Source: Asaia siamensis (lineage in GTDB: Bacteria; Pseudomonadota; Alphaproteobacteria; Acetobacterales; Acetobacteraceae). From it: 64,000 nucleotides of DNA. Each line of letters starts with the position of its first letter. Positions within the stretch are counted from its first letter, which is position 1. Of this stretch, positions 53,580 through 62,704 are shown one piece after another. Under the pieces are notes generated by a model. The model saw only the letters and a program-made list of their open reading frames with translations. It was not told the origin of the DNA and searched no databases. Position numbers and translations under genes: made by a program. Where the stretch lies: NCBI RefSeq assembly GCF_014635085.1, contig NZ_BMCH01000001.1, forward strand, positions 651,151 to 715,150. The letters are read 5' to 3'.

Positions 53580-54070
53580 TCGGCGCAGAGAACCGCGAGA
53601 ATTTCGTCGCGCGATTCGGCGATCTCTATGAGTACAGCCCCTGGATCGTCGATGCCGCCTGGCCGCAGGCGCCCTTCGACAGCGCGCAGGCTTTCATCGA
53701 AGCGACGTCGCGTATCGTGCGTGAGGCGCCGTCTGACGGGCAGAAAGCCCTGGTAAAGGCACATCCCGAGCTTGCCAGAAAATTCGGTGTCGATCCTGAT
53801 CTTGGAGCGCTTTCTGCTTCCGAGCAGGAAGGGGCCGGGCTCGACCGGCTGACCGAGGCTGAGTTCATCTCGTTCCGGGCATTGAATGATGCCTATCAGG
53901 CACGTTTCGACATGCCCTTCGTCATTTGCGTGCGTCGGGCCACGAAGGAGCGGATACGGCAGGAAATAGAACGGCGTCTCCAGCAGACGCCCGAGGCAGA
54001 GCTGGCCGAGGCGCTCGACCAGATCGATCAGATTGCCTTGTTGCGCCTGAAGGACAAGACAGGATCATGA
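53576..54070 (+). CDS. uraD: OHCU decarboxylase
   Basis: 164 residues. Converts 2-oxo-4-hydroxy-4-carboxy-5-ureidoimidazoline to S-allantoin. Conserved catalytic His63 in KAHPELARK and Glu in SASEQEGAGLD near 84; F..LN..Y...F..PFVICVR near 105-125 is also a hallmark. Starts inside the puuE stop (ATGA) and is itself overlapped by the HIU hydrolase gene. Confidence 0.94.
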   Translation: MIGAENRENFVARFGDLYEYSPWIVDAAWPQAPFDSAQAFIEATSRIVREAPSDGQKALVKAHPELARKFGVDPDLGALSASEQEGAGLDRLTEAEFISFRALNDAYQARFDMPFVICVRRATKERIRQEIERRLQQTPEAELAEALDQIDQIALLRLKDKTGS

Positions 54071-54399
54071 CCACACTCTCAACTCATGTTCTCGATACGG
54101 CAAGCGGCCGTCCCGCTGCAGGAATGCGTGTGACATTGCTGCATGACGACCGCGTTCTCTTTTCCGGTGTGACGGATAGCGATGGACGTTGCGCCGAATT
54201 GAAGGCCATTGGTGTCACCGCAGGCGCTTATGTGCTGCGCTTTGCCGTAGCTGCATATTTCAGGGCGCATGGGCATATTTTGCCGGAACCTCCTTTTCTG
54301 GACGAGGTGCAGATCGATTTCGGCATGACAGGCGCGGGTCATTATCACGTGCCGCTCCTGGTCTCGCCCTTCGGCTACTCGACCTACCGCGGAAGCTGA
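54067..54399 (+). CDS. uraH: 5-hydroxyisourate hydrolase (transthyretin-like)
   Basis: 110 residues. Hydrolyses 5-hydroxyisourate to OHCU, the step before UraD. Conserved His7 in LSTHVLDTASGRPA, FPEVxxxF-like DEVQIDF, HYHVPLLVSPFGYSTYRGS at the end with the diagnostic YRGS C-terminal tetrapeptide (107-110). No signal peptide, hence cytoplasmic and distinct from periplasmic HiuH forms. Last gene of the operon, followed by a terminator. Confidence 0.95.
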   Translation: MTTLSTHVLDTASGRPAAGMRVTLLHDDRVLFSGVTDSDGRCAELKAIGVTAGAYVLRFAVAAYFRAHGHILPEPPFLDEVQIDFGMTGAGHYHVPLLVSPFGYSTYRGS

Positions 54400-54437
54400 G
54401 AACTGACGGCCTTCAAGCGGTAGCGGCATCAGGCGTG

Positions 54438-54479
54438 AAAAAGGGGAAGAAGGGGTCGTGACCTTTTTTTCCTTTTTTT
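54438..54479 (+). terminator. Terminator after the urate operon
   Basis: A-rich/G-rich arm AAAAAGGGGAAGAAGGGGTC pairs with GACC-T7-CC-T7 across a very short loop; ends in T-runs, 39 bases after the uraH stop. Confidence 0.75.
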
Positions 54480-54885
54480 GCGGTGTTCCTGATGTCGCGC
54501 GACGCAATTGTCGGGAGAGTGCGTCAATCACGATCGTCTGACGGTCCGATCTGCCATCATCAATGGGGCCGTTCATCAGGCGGATTGATTCCCTCTTTTT
54601 GTCACGGCGTTTCTTACGATGGCAGGCACCGTATTAGGATCATACCCTTAAGGATCCCCCGGTCAGCACGATCTGTTACGGCTCGCGAAGGGGATTGCGT
54701 ATCGGACACGCTGGCTCTCGAGACGTGGCCTATCATGGTTTCTTGAACAACCCGTTTCCCACGGGTCATGTCTTGGTCTGGCCACCAATGGTTGTTGCTG
54801 GCGATCAGCCTCTCGGGCGTAGGTGAATAGTTTTCCAGTCTTGGACGAATGGGGACGGAGCCAGGGCGGGGAACTGGCTGTGCAT
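54480..54885. other. 406-base intergenic region without a recognised gene
   Basis: Lies between the tails of the urate operon and the TonB-dependent receptor gene. Short frames only, none with a ribosome-binding site and recognisable product. No inverted repeats or tRNA seen. Confidence 0.4.
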
Positions 54886-54911
54886 AAAAAAAGGGGGCGG
54901 AATGCGCCCCC
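54886..54911 (-). terminator. Terminator of the TonB-dependent receptor gene
   Basis: Read on the minus strand: CAGGGGGCG, ATTC loop, CGCCCCC followed by seven T residues; 25 bases after the stop codon. Confidence 0.85.
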
Positions 54912-54935
54912 TGTTTCTTAACCAGTAGCAAGAGA

Positions 54936-57890
54936 TCAGAAATCCTTGCTGATCTGAAGCCAGAAGTTCCGGCCTGGAACGAAGGAGCTATAGGTCGAGG
55001 TATCGGTGTTGGTGCCGCCATCGGCGAAGAAGGGCGGGTTCTTGTTGGCGATATTGTTGACGCCGCCAGTAAAATTCCAGCTTTCAACATGGTAGCCGAG
55101 CGCGATGTCCTGCTGAACCATGGCAGGGGTCTTTACCCGACCATAGCCATCGGAAAGCTGCATGAAGGACGAGCTGTCATTCCAGTGAACGCCGCCTGTG
55201 TAGTTCGCCATATAGGTGATGGAGAACGGCCCATGCTGCCACGAGACGGTAGCGTAGTCGCGCCAGCGCGGGTTCGACGTACCACCCGGATAGTAGATGG
55301 CGTTCGTGTAGTGGTAGTACTGACCGCCCGGAACGAGTTGCTGCGAGTAATTGACGAGGTTCTGCAGGCTGTTGCTGATCGTCAGCGTATCTATGCGCGT
55401 CAGGCGGATACGGTAATCAAAGTCCCAGTCGATGCCGCTCGTGTTTGTCGTACCCAGGTTCTGCAAGACGGCCGAGACCTGCGAGATCTGTCCATTGGCA
55501 GAGCGGTTGACGAGACTGCAAAGCCCTGGATTGGTACCGTTGTAGCAGTTGTTGAGGATGTAGTTGGTGGCGAGTGTTCCGACCGATGAGCTGACATTGT
55601 AGTGCCAGAATTCCACCGAGGTGGAGAGGCCAGGAATCCAGCGCGGTGTCAGGACGGTACCGAATGTGTAGGTTCGACCGGCCTCCGGCTGCAGTTTGGC
55701 ATTGCCGCCCGAAACAGTCGCGACCTGGCCCGAGCCCTGCTGCTGGAAGCTGCCCGGATTGGCGATGCCAGCCTTCATGCAGTTGGCGACAATCGTCGGG
55801 CTTGAGGCACCAGCGCAAGGATCGAGCGCTGTGGCATAGCCGAGAGACTGGGCGCCGAACAGTTCATAGACCGAGGGCTGGCGGAACGATGTGCCGATTG
55901 TGCCGCGGAAGCGGATATCGCGTGTCGGAGCCCAGTTGATGGAGGCTTTCCAGTTTTCGACACTGCCAAAGGTATTATAGGACGAATAGCGCCCCTGAGC
56001 GTCGATGTTCAGATCCTTGGCGAGGAACGTATCGCGCAGCAGCGTCGCCTTACCTTCAAGATAGCCTTCCGTGACGTTGAAGCCACCCGAGGTCACGCCC
56101 TGAGGGTTCGTCAGCGCGACACCTGACTGCAGCGCTGGATCAGGCACATAGGTCAGCTGCTCGCCGCGATGCTCCATACCAAGTGCGATGCCCAGATCGC
56201 CACCATGAGCCCATGGCATGGTCGCGACATGATCATTGTGAATCCGCAGGTTCAGGTCGCGCAGCTGGGAGTGGCCGTTGCTGGTAGTGTTGAGATTGGA
56301 ATAGCGGGCTGCCGCAGGCGAGAGGCTGGCAAACGGGCTGGACAGCACACATCCCGCAGCGGCGTTACAGACACTGGGGTTGTAGATCATGCCTGAATTT
56401 GGATCGCCGAATGCGGTGGGCTGCAGGCCATAGGTGTTCAGCAGAGCAGGATAGCTACCCATGTTGCTCTGCTGGTATTTGTACATGTTGGCGCCGTAGG
56501 TATAGGACAGATCATATTTCCAACCTGCGTAAATACGGCCCTGTGCACCGACCTTGGCTGTAAGCGTATCGCTGGCCGTCTGCGTTTCACGCGGGCCCCA
56601 CTCTGTCATACGCCGCAGCATCTGCAGATCTTCGCCTGCTGTGTTGCCCGGATAATCGGCCGGGATCGTGATCGCAGTCGGATAGGGACCGTTCTGTGGA
56701 ACCGCCCCTGCAACCGGCTCGGCCGCCATCTGGGTCATGCTTGTATTGTGCGAATACAGAACATTCGAATACAGGGTGAAATGGTCGTTGAAATCGTAAT
56801 GGGCATCGCCACTCAGGGACGAGTCCTGCAGCTGGTTTGTCAGGAAGCTGTCATGAGCGAAGTTGAAGCGCTTTGTGCCGGCTACCAGATTACCCTGATT
56901 GTCACTGCGATAGGCAGCCCCGGAATCCAGTCCGTAAAAGGAGCCGTAGGGCGAGTAGCTTGAGCCGAAGCGGTTGTTTGACGGATCGGCATCGTCGCCG
57001 ATCTGCACATTGCGCGACCAGGATCGGTTGCGCTGACGGACCCCGCCCTGCGTCATATACTGGCCGAACAGGCTGATATTGCCCTTGCTGTGATCGAAGT
57101 TCCAGCCCTTGAAGCCCGAGATGATTCCTTGCGGTGCATCGCCATGGCCCGTGATACCACCGCGGACAGTGATGTTGCCGGTATCCAGATCATGCCGCAG
57201 CTTGATGTTGATAACGCCTGAAACAGCGTCGGCACCATAAAGCTCAGAGCCGCCATCCTTGAGAATTTCGACGCTCGCAACCTGCTGCACAGGGATCGAG
57301 TTCATGTCGAAGCAGTTGCTGGAGCTGTTCAGCGCGGCACGCTTGCCATCGATCAGGACGAGAACGCGGTTGGTGCCGAGATTACGCAGATCGGTGCAAC
57401 TGACGCCGCCGCCACCATTGGTGTCGGTATTCTGCTGGCTGGAGGAACCTACAGACGGCAGACGCTGAAAGAAATCGGACAGCGTGGTCGCACCGGTCTG
57501 CTGGATCTGTTTGGCTGTAACGATCTGCACCGGGTTGGCGCTGGTGTTGTTTGCCGTGCTGAGAGCCGAGCCGACAACGACCACCTCTTCAGCTTTGCCG
57601 CTCATGCCGAGGGAGAGGCTATTGGATGCCGAAACATCGCGGAGCGTCGTCTGCGAGCGGCTTGGCATTGTCGTAGCGACAGGGGCGGTCTGTGCGCCAG
57701 CGATCGGGCCACTCGTCGTGCCCTTGGTAACAGTGGTCTTGTGCCTGGTGGTCGATTTGACCGCCTTACGGTGATGCGTGCTGGCTGAGGCGGTCTGCGC
57801 ATGGCCGCTCGTCATGGTCGCTGCAGGCGAGAGGAAAATCACGGCACCCAGAAAAAGACGCGCTCGTCCTCGTATTTTGACGGTTTTCAT
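54936..57890 (-). CDS. TonB-dependent outer-membrane receptor
   Basis: 984 residues. Signal peptide to about residue 31 (LFLGAVIFLSPAATMTSGHAQ), then a roughly 70-residue low-complexity Ser/Thr/His/Lys linker, then the plug domain with AEEVVVVGSALS, DFFQRLPSVGSSSQ, RVLVLIDGKRAA and VEILKDGGSELYGADAVSGVINI, and a large beta-barrel ending in Phe (FWLQISKDF). These receptors bring large or scarce nutrients across the outer membrane with TonB energy. The sequence is of the size common in Acetobacteraceae and Sphingomonadaceae receptors with unknown substrates. Position next to the urate operon makes a nucleobase or nucleotide substrate possible but unproven. Confidence 0.93.
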   Translation of the reverse strand: MKTVKIRGRARLFLGAVIFLSPAATMTSGHAQTASASTHHRKAVKSTTRHKTTVTKGTTSGPIAGAQTAPVATTMPSRSQTTLRDVSASNSLSLGMSGKAEEVVVVGSALSTANNTSANPVQIVTAKQIQQTGATTLSDFFQRLPSVGSSSQQNTDTNGGGGVSCTDLRNLGTNRVLVLIDGKRAALNSSSNCFDMNSIPVQQVASVEILKDGGSELYGADAVSGVINIKLRHDLDTGNITVRGGITGHGDAPQGIISGFKGWNFDHSKGNISLFGQYMTQGGVRQRNRSWSRNVQIGDDADPSNNRFGSSYSPYGSFYGLDSGAAYRSDNQGNLVAGTKRFNFAHDSFLTNQLQDSSLSGDAHYDFNDHFTLYSNVLYSHNTSMTQMAAEPVAGAVPQNGPYPTAITIPADYPGNTAGEDLQMLRRMTEWGPRETQTASDTLTAKVGAQGRIYAGWKYDLSYTYGANMYKYQQSNMGSYPALLNTYGLQPTAFGDPNSGMIYNPSVCNAAAGCVLSSPFASLSPAAARYSNLNTTSNGHSQLRDLNLRIHNDHVATMPWAHGGDLGIALGMEHRGEQLTYVPDPALQSGVALTNPQGVTSGGFNVTEGYLEGKATLLRDTFLAKDLNIDAQGRYSSYNTFGSVENWKASINWAPTRDIRFRGTIGTSFRQPSVYELFGAQSLGYATALDPCAGASSPTIVANCMKAGIANPGSFQQQGSGQVATVSGGNAKLQPEAGRTYTFGTVLTPRWIPGLSTSVEFWHYNVSSSVGTLATNYILNNCYNGTNPGLCSLVNRSANGQISQVSAVLQNLGTTNTSGIDWDFDYRIRLTRIDTLTISNSLQNLVNYSQQLVPGGQYYHYTNAIYYPGGTSNPRWRDYATVSWQHGPFSITYMANYTGGVHWNDSSSFMQLSDGYGRVKTPAMVQQDIALGYHVESWNFTGGVNNIANKNPPFFADGGTNTDTSTYSSFVPGRNFWLQISKDF

Positions 57891-58234
57891 GAAAATTAAC
57901 CCTCGGAATGACTCTGTGTCACGAGGCTGCGGTTTCTGTCATATCATTGCAAGAGCGTTATCGTTTTGTGACGTTCCATTGCGCGCGAATACGTCAGGAT
58001 GTTGCTGATTTGCATCATTCCGTGTCAGGTTCGTTGACGTATCCATCCTGCCAGCCGGGGGAAGTGAAAAAGAGTCAGCGTTTTCAGGTGAATCGTGCCG
58101 AAACGCTTTCTCGTGCAGCTGTGACAGTTCGAGACGAAGCTAGACGTTTCAAGCGGGAATAGGGGCAGCGCGGCCTATGCAGGATCGTAATCAATCGTTG
58201 CGCGTGTAAGGCGCTTTTTCGAGGGCAGGCCGGC
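57891..58234. promoter_or_regulatory. Upstream region of the TonB-dependent receptor gene
   Basis: 344 bases with no gene between two minus-strand genes, so it should hold the receptor promoter and the end of the TIGR02302 gene's upstream neighbour. Slightly AT-richer than coding DNA. No Fur-box-like sequence or T-run hairpin was convincing. Confidence 0.4.
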
Positions 58235-60922
58235 TCAGTAGGATTTCAGCAGCCTGTCCAGATAATCCAGTTCGCTCTGCGGACGCGTCCTGTCTGCGTC
58301 CCGACGACGCAATTCGCGTTCGATCTCACGCGCTTTTTCACGACTATCGGCGTCAGGTATCGTGCCGTCCGTATCGGCGCCCGAATGCCCCTTGCCGAGT
58401 TTGCGCCCCAGAGGATCGCGATCAGCCTTGCTGCCGCCATCCCCTTCGGAGTCATCATCATCGCTGTCGGCCTGATGCTGGTCGCCCTTGCCTTTACCGC
58501 CTTGAGCGCTGTTGCCGGTCCCCATGGTCGGCAGAAGGGCGAGCGGACCACCACCGTGATTCTTGCCCTTCTGGGCTTCGCTCATTTGCTGCCCCGACTC
58601 AGCGAGGTCTTTCAGCACCTGGCGGATTGCACTTTCAGCAGGGCCATCCTGAACACTCGCCAGTGCCTGACGGACAGAATGCATGTCCTTGTCCGCCTTG
58701 GTGAGCCCCTCGAGGGTTTTGCCAGTCAGTGATTTGATGTCGTCATTGAGCAGCCGAGCTACCATCTGCAGGGCGCGCTGAACAGCGTGGTCATCGCGTC
58801 GCTGCTCATGCTGCGCGGTCGCTTCTTCCTGAGACAGGACAGGCGGTTGTGGCGGCGGGGCCGATTGCGGTTCGTCCATATCAGGAGGCGGTGCCATGCC
58901 CAGCCGTTTCAGCAATTCTGCTGTCGACATGGTGCTGACATCCTGATTCTGTCCCTGCTGGGCATCACGCGCGTTGCGCTGCCCGATGCCGAGGCGTGCC
59001 TGAACATGGTCGAGAAGAGTGGTCTCGCGCCGTACCAGATCGTGCAGTGTCGCCTTTTGCGCCTGTGCCCTCATGCGGGCGTGCATCTGCTGGGCAATCT
59101 GGGCGAGGTCCTGTGGCGTGGCGGACCTCATGCGCTCGACCATTTTCGATAGATCGTCGAGGCGTTTCAGAGCGTCGTCGGAATGGCCATTGGCTGCATC
59201 CGATTGCAGGCGCCGCATCAGCCTCGATACGGGATCGCTGCCATCATCAGCGCCCATATCCGGAATGACGCTGCCGAGCTGCATGCTGCGCTGCATCAGT
59301 GCCTGCATGCGCTGGTCGAGTGCCTCGCGCAGGCGCTTCATGCGCGTTGCCAGTTCCTGCTGCTCTGCTTCGCTATGCCCGTCCTTGCCGAGTGCCTGCA
59401 TATGAGCGATCTGATCCTGGACCGCTTTCTGAGCCGCCCGGATTTCGAGATTGGCCTGAGCAGTTTCCCGGTCTGTATTGCGCAGATCTTCAAGATAGAG
59501 CGCGACGGCCCAGCACAGGCCGAGCGTATTTTCTTTTGCACGCTCTGCCAGCGGATCGTCGAGCTGGGCCGCAGCGTAGAGCAAAGCGAGTGTGCTTCCC
59601 TTTTCGCTGGAAGGCAGGGTCTGGGCTAGGGTCCTAAGCTCGTCTGCTGTCTGGGCTGCAGTCTCGCGGTCTAGCCCTAAGCGATGCCGCAAGGCAACCA
59701 GAGCCCGGGCGATCGGATCGTGAAAACTCCGGCTGGGCAGGGTGAGCTTCTCGACCGCGCTGTTCGCCTGACGGCCACTTCGGCTCGTGGCGTGCAACCT
59801 GATCGTGACATTCTCTCCGGCCCAGAGCGACTCTGTCAGATCGGCCTCGAAACTGCCTTCCGCCTTTTTGGGCTCACCTTTGAGGGGGATTGCCAGATCG
59901 ATCGGGGGCAGGGTCGGCTTGGCGGCGAGGCTGATCTGAGCCTCAAGCCGTGTCACGCCGTGAGCCTGGGATACCTGCCAGGGGAGCACGACATCCGGGT
60001 TGTCGCTGGCTATGGAGGGCGGCTTCTTCCAGCTGACTTCAGGCGCGAGATCGGGCTCGATCGTGAAATTCCATTCGCCAATCGTCCGACCCCGGGACCT
60101 TACCGAGAGCCTGCCGCCATGGCTCAGACGCGTGACAAAGCTCCAGCTGCCGGGGTCGAGCTGCTTGACCCCGACATCGCTGATATCCACGCCCAGCAGA
60201 TGGGGGCCAGAACGCGCGCCAGTAATATGAATGGTCAGCTTTGCGTCCTGGGGGATGGGCGGCGGCGTCGTGTCTCTGGAAAGGAAAATCGGGGCGCCGG
60301 GGGCGTAATCCGGGAGATCGACCCAGGCCTCTATCTGGGGCAGAGGGACGTCGATATCGTCAACGCCCGGCAGGAATGCGGCTTCAAGCCGGGAGGGGGC
60401 TGCGGGTCCGGCAAGGATGACGGCACCAAGCAGGGCTAGGGCGAAACCGGCCCAGCCGATCCTGCGCTCCAGGGTCCAGTGTAGAAGTGGCCAGCCCGCA
60501 CGGAGCGGGCCTATGCTCGCGCGCAGGCGCTCCATATGTCGTTGCCAGAGCGCCGTCTCTTCCCCGTCCGCAGGCAAGTCATCGAGGCCAGCAAGCGGCT
60601 GATGGCGAAGGCCGGAACGGGATTCGATACGTCGGTCGATGGCGCTGCGCCGTGGGGGCGGCAGTCGGGAAAGATGGCGCGCCGCCAGAGCAATGGCGCC
60701 GCCGCCTACTCCAGCAAGAAGAAAGGCATGCAGCGTGTCGGGCAGGGATTGCGGAATACGCAGCAGGCCGCTCAGCGCATAACCGCCTGCCAGCCCAAGT
60801 GGCCATTGCACGGCCGACCATGCAGATTCGACCCAAAGCACGCGCCGCGCGCGGTGGCGGGCACGCTCGACCCGCTTTTCAAGCATGTAAGGAGACTGTG
60901 GCGCGGGCGGAGCCATGCTCAT
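58235..60922 (-). CDS. TIGR02302/DUF4175 family membrane protein
   Basis: 895 residues. Two or three hydrophobic segments in the first 190 residues (WSAVQWPLGLAGGYALSGLL, FALALLGAVILAGPA), a beta-rich middle with WVDLPDYAPGAPIFL, and a long helical, charged C-terminal half rich in Gln, Met, Asp and Lys with an acidic Asp/Gly stretch (SDDDDSEGDGGSKAD) near 830. This is the layout of TIGR02302, found in Alphaproteobacteria and often next to lysA, function unknown. Its start overlaps the lysA stop by ATGA, which supports co-expression with lysine/meso-DAP metabolism and perhaps a cell-envelope role. Confidence 0.88.
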   Translation of the reverse strand: MSMAPPAPQSPYMLEKRVERARHRARRVLWVESAWSAVQWPLGLAGGYALSGLLRIPQSLPDTLHAFLLAGVGGGAIALAARHLSRLPPPRRSAIDRRIESRSGLRHQPLAGLDDLPADGEETALWQRHMERLRASIGPLRAGWPLLHWTLERRIGWAGFALALLGAVILAGPAAPSRLEAAFLPGVDDIDVPLPQIEAWVDLPDYAPGAPIFLSRDTTPPPIPQDAKLTIHITGARSGPHLLGVDISDVGVKQLDPGSWSFVTRLSHGGRLSVRSRGRTIGEWNFTIEPDLAPEVSWKKPPSIASDNPDVVLPWQVSQAHGVTRLEAQISLAAKPTLPPIDLAIPLKGEPKKAEGSFEADLTESLWAGENVTIRLHATSRSGRQANSAVEKLTLPSRSFHDPIARALVALRHRLGLDRETAAQTADELRTLAQTLPSSEKGSTLALLYAAAQLDDPLAERAKENTLGLCWAVALYLEDLRNTDRETAQANLEIRAAQKAVQDQIAHMQALGKDGHSEAEQQELATRMKRLREALDQRMQALMQRSMQLGSVIPDMGADDGSDPVSRLMRRLQSDAANGHSDDALKRLDDLSKMVERMRSATPQDLAQIAQQMHARMRAQAQKATLHDLVRRETTLLDHVQARLGIGQRNARDAQQGQNQDVSTMSTAELLKRLGMAPPPDMDEPQSAPPPQPPVLSQEEATAQHEQRRDDHAVQRALQMVARLLNDDIKSLTGKTLEGLTKADKDMHSVRQALASVQDGPAESAIRQVLKDLAESGQQMSEAQKGKNHGGGPLALLPTMGTGNSAQGGKGKGDQHQADSDDDDSEGDGGSKADRDPLGRKLGKGHSGADTDGTIPDADSREKAREIERELRRRDADRTRPQSELDYLDRLLKSY

Positions 60923-62244
60923 TCAGAATCCAGCCACTCCGGGACACTGTCATCGGCCCATAACGCTTCTACACGCTGCCGGGGGCGCACAAGTTTCCAC
61001 TGACCGTTTTCGATCATTACCTGTGCGGCCAGAGGGCGACTGTTATAGGTCGAACTCATGACCGCACCATAAGCCCCCGTATCAAGCAGGGCGAGCGTAT
61101 CGCCAGGGCGAACCGCGGGGAGGAGTCGGTCTTTTGCAAACACGTCGCTCGACTCACAGACGGGGCCGACCACCGTCTGCGGGCCGGTCTCTGCATAGGC
61201 GAGATCCGGGGCGAGGGGGACAATGCCGTGCCAGGCGCCGTAGAGACTGGGACGAGCCAGATCGTTCATGGCAGCATCGACGATGACGAAATCGGAGACG
61301 CCGTCGCGCTGAGCCTTGAGATCGATCACCGACGTCAGCAGCACCCCGGCGGGTGCGGCGATCCAGCGGCCCGGCTCGATGGCCAGTTTCAGATCGAGGC
61401 CGCCGAGTGTCTCGGCAATCGCGCCTGCCAGTGCTGCCGGAGGCGGCGCCAGTTCGTCGCGATAACGCACACCAAGACCACCACCGCAATCGACCACGCT
61501 GACGGTCAGGCCCTGGGCACGCAGATCGATCACAAGCTCTGCGATGCGGGCGTAAGCGGCCTTGAACGGAGCGGGAGAGAGAATCTGGCTGCCAATATGG
61601 GTGGCTAGACCACGTATATTGATGCCAGGCAATGTGCTGGCTTCGCGGTAGAGCGCGATAGCGTCTGCCCAGTCGATACCGAACTTGTCACCCAGGCGGC
61701 CTGTGCTGATCTTGTCATGGGTCTCGGCGTCGATATGCGGATTGACCCGCAAGGCAACCGGCGCATTCAGACCAAGCTCACGAGCGAGACGGGACAGGCG
61801 ACGCAGTTCCTCAGCACTCTCAACATTGATCTGGCCGACACCCTCGCGCAGCGCCAGGGTGAGTTCAGAATCGGTCTTGCCCACGCCCGAGAACACGATG
61901 GCAGAGGGAGCAATTCCTGCCTGACAGGCGCGTTTCAGCTCGCCGCCACTGACAACATCGGCGCCGCAGCCTTCCTGTCGGAGCACGCTGAGCGTCGCGA
62001 GATGGTCATTGGCCTTGAGCGCATAATGAAGCGCAACATCGAGCCCGCGTTCGGTGAAGGCTTTCCTGAGATTGCGCGTGCGCCGGCGCAGCGTTCCCGC
62101 TCCCGTTACCCAACAGGGGGTACCAACCTGATTCGCAATGGTCTGCAGGGGAACGCCCTCGAAAAGCAGACCATCCTGCCCGTCCATATGCAGGGAGGGG
62201 CGTGACGCGAGAAGGTTCATGATATCAGGATCGTGGCGTGTCAT
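60919..62244 (-). CDS. lysA: Diaminopimelate decarboxylase
   Basis: 441 residues. Last step of lysine synthesis: decarboxylates meso-DAP with PLP. PLP lysine in LHYALKANDH near 57, the glycine-rich phosphate loop VDCGGGLGVRY near 240, EPGRWIAAPAG near 280, CESSDVFAKD near 345 and the substrate region DTGAYGAVMSSTYNSRP near 380. ATG 62244 is chosen from alignment; ATG 62220 is a second option, neither with a strong ribosome-binding site. Followed by the overlapping TIGR02302 gene. Confidence 0.95.
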   Translation of the reverse strand: MTRHDPDIMNLLASRPSLHMDGQDGLLFEGVPLQTIANQVGTPCWVTGAGTLRRRTRNLRKAFTERGLDVALHYALKANDHLATLSVLRQEGCGADVVSGGELKRACQAGIAPSAIVFSGVGKTDSELTLALREGVGQINVESAEELRRLSRLARELGLNAPVALRVNPHIDAETHDKISTGRLGDKFGIDWADAIALYREASTLPGINIRGLATHIGSQILSPAPFKAAYARIAELVIDLRAQGLTVSVVDCGGGLGVRYRDELAPPPAALAGAIAETLGGLDLKLAIEPGRWIAAPAGVLLTSVIDLKAQRDGVSDFVIVDAAMNDLARPSLYGAWHGIVPLAPDLAYAETGPQTVVGPVCESSDVFAKDRLLPAVRPGDTLALLDTGAYGAVMSSTYNSRPLAAQVMIENGQWKLVRPRQRVEALWADDSVPEWLDSE

Positions 62245-62308
62245 GCCGGTTAGATTACAAGGGCAATCAGCAGCTTCCAAGCTGGGAATATGCCAGGAGA
62301 GGGGAATA

Positions 62309-62704
62309 ATGATGAAAGACGCGCTGATCAGTGCTGCGCTGGATGCCCGGGCAAAGGCCTATGCGCCCTATTCACGTTTTCATGTCGGGGCTGCGCTGCG
62401 TTGCGATGGTGTGATCTATAGCGGGTGCAATGTCGAAAATGCTGCCTACCCGCAGGGAAGCTGTGCGGAAGCGGGCGCAATCTCGGCCATGGTTCTGGCT
62501 GGTAAGCGGCAGATCGACGAGATCGTGATTGTGGGTGGGGGTGATGCCGCCTGCACGCCGTGTGGCGGCTGCCGTCAGCGTCTGCGTGAATTTTCGTCAT
62601 CTACCCTGAAGGTGACGATGGTGGATCCTCAGGGCGTTATATTGCTCGAGACCACACTCGGTGCGTTGTTGCCATGGTCATTCGGGCCGGAAAACCTCGT
62701 GTGA
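62309..62704 (+). CDS. cdd: Cytidine deaminase
   Basis: 131 residues, homotetrameric type. Deaminates cytidine and deoxycytidine to uridine forms. Zinc site: Cys52 and Glu54 in SCAEAGA, Cys85 and Cys88 in PCGGC; N-terminal YAPYSRFHVGAAL is the family signature. Two adjacent ATGs (62309, 62312) follow AGGAGAGGGG. It lies divergent from lysA and feeds the pyrimidine salvage or degradation routes. Confidence 0.95.
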   Translation: MMKDALISAALDARAKAYAPYSRFHVGAALRCDGVIYSGCNVENAAYPQGSCAEAGAISAMVLAGKRQIDEIVIVGGGDAACTPCGGCRQRLREFSSSTLKVTMVDPQGVILLETTLGALLPWSFGPENLV

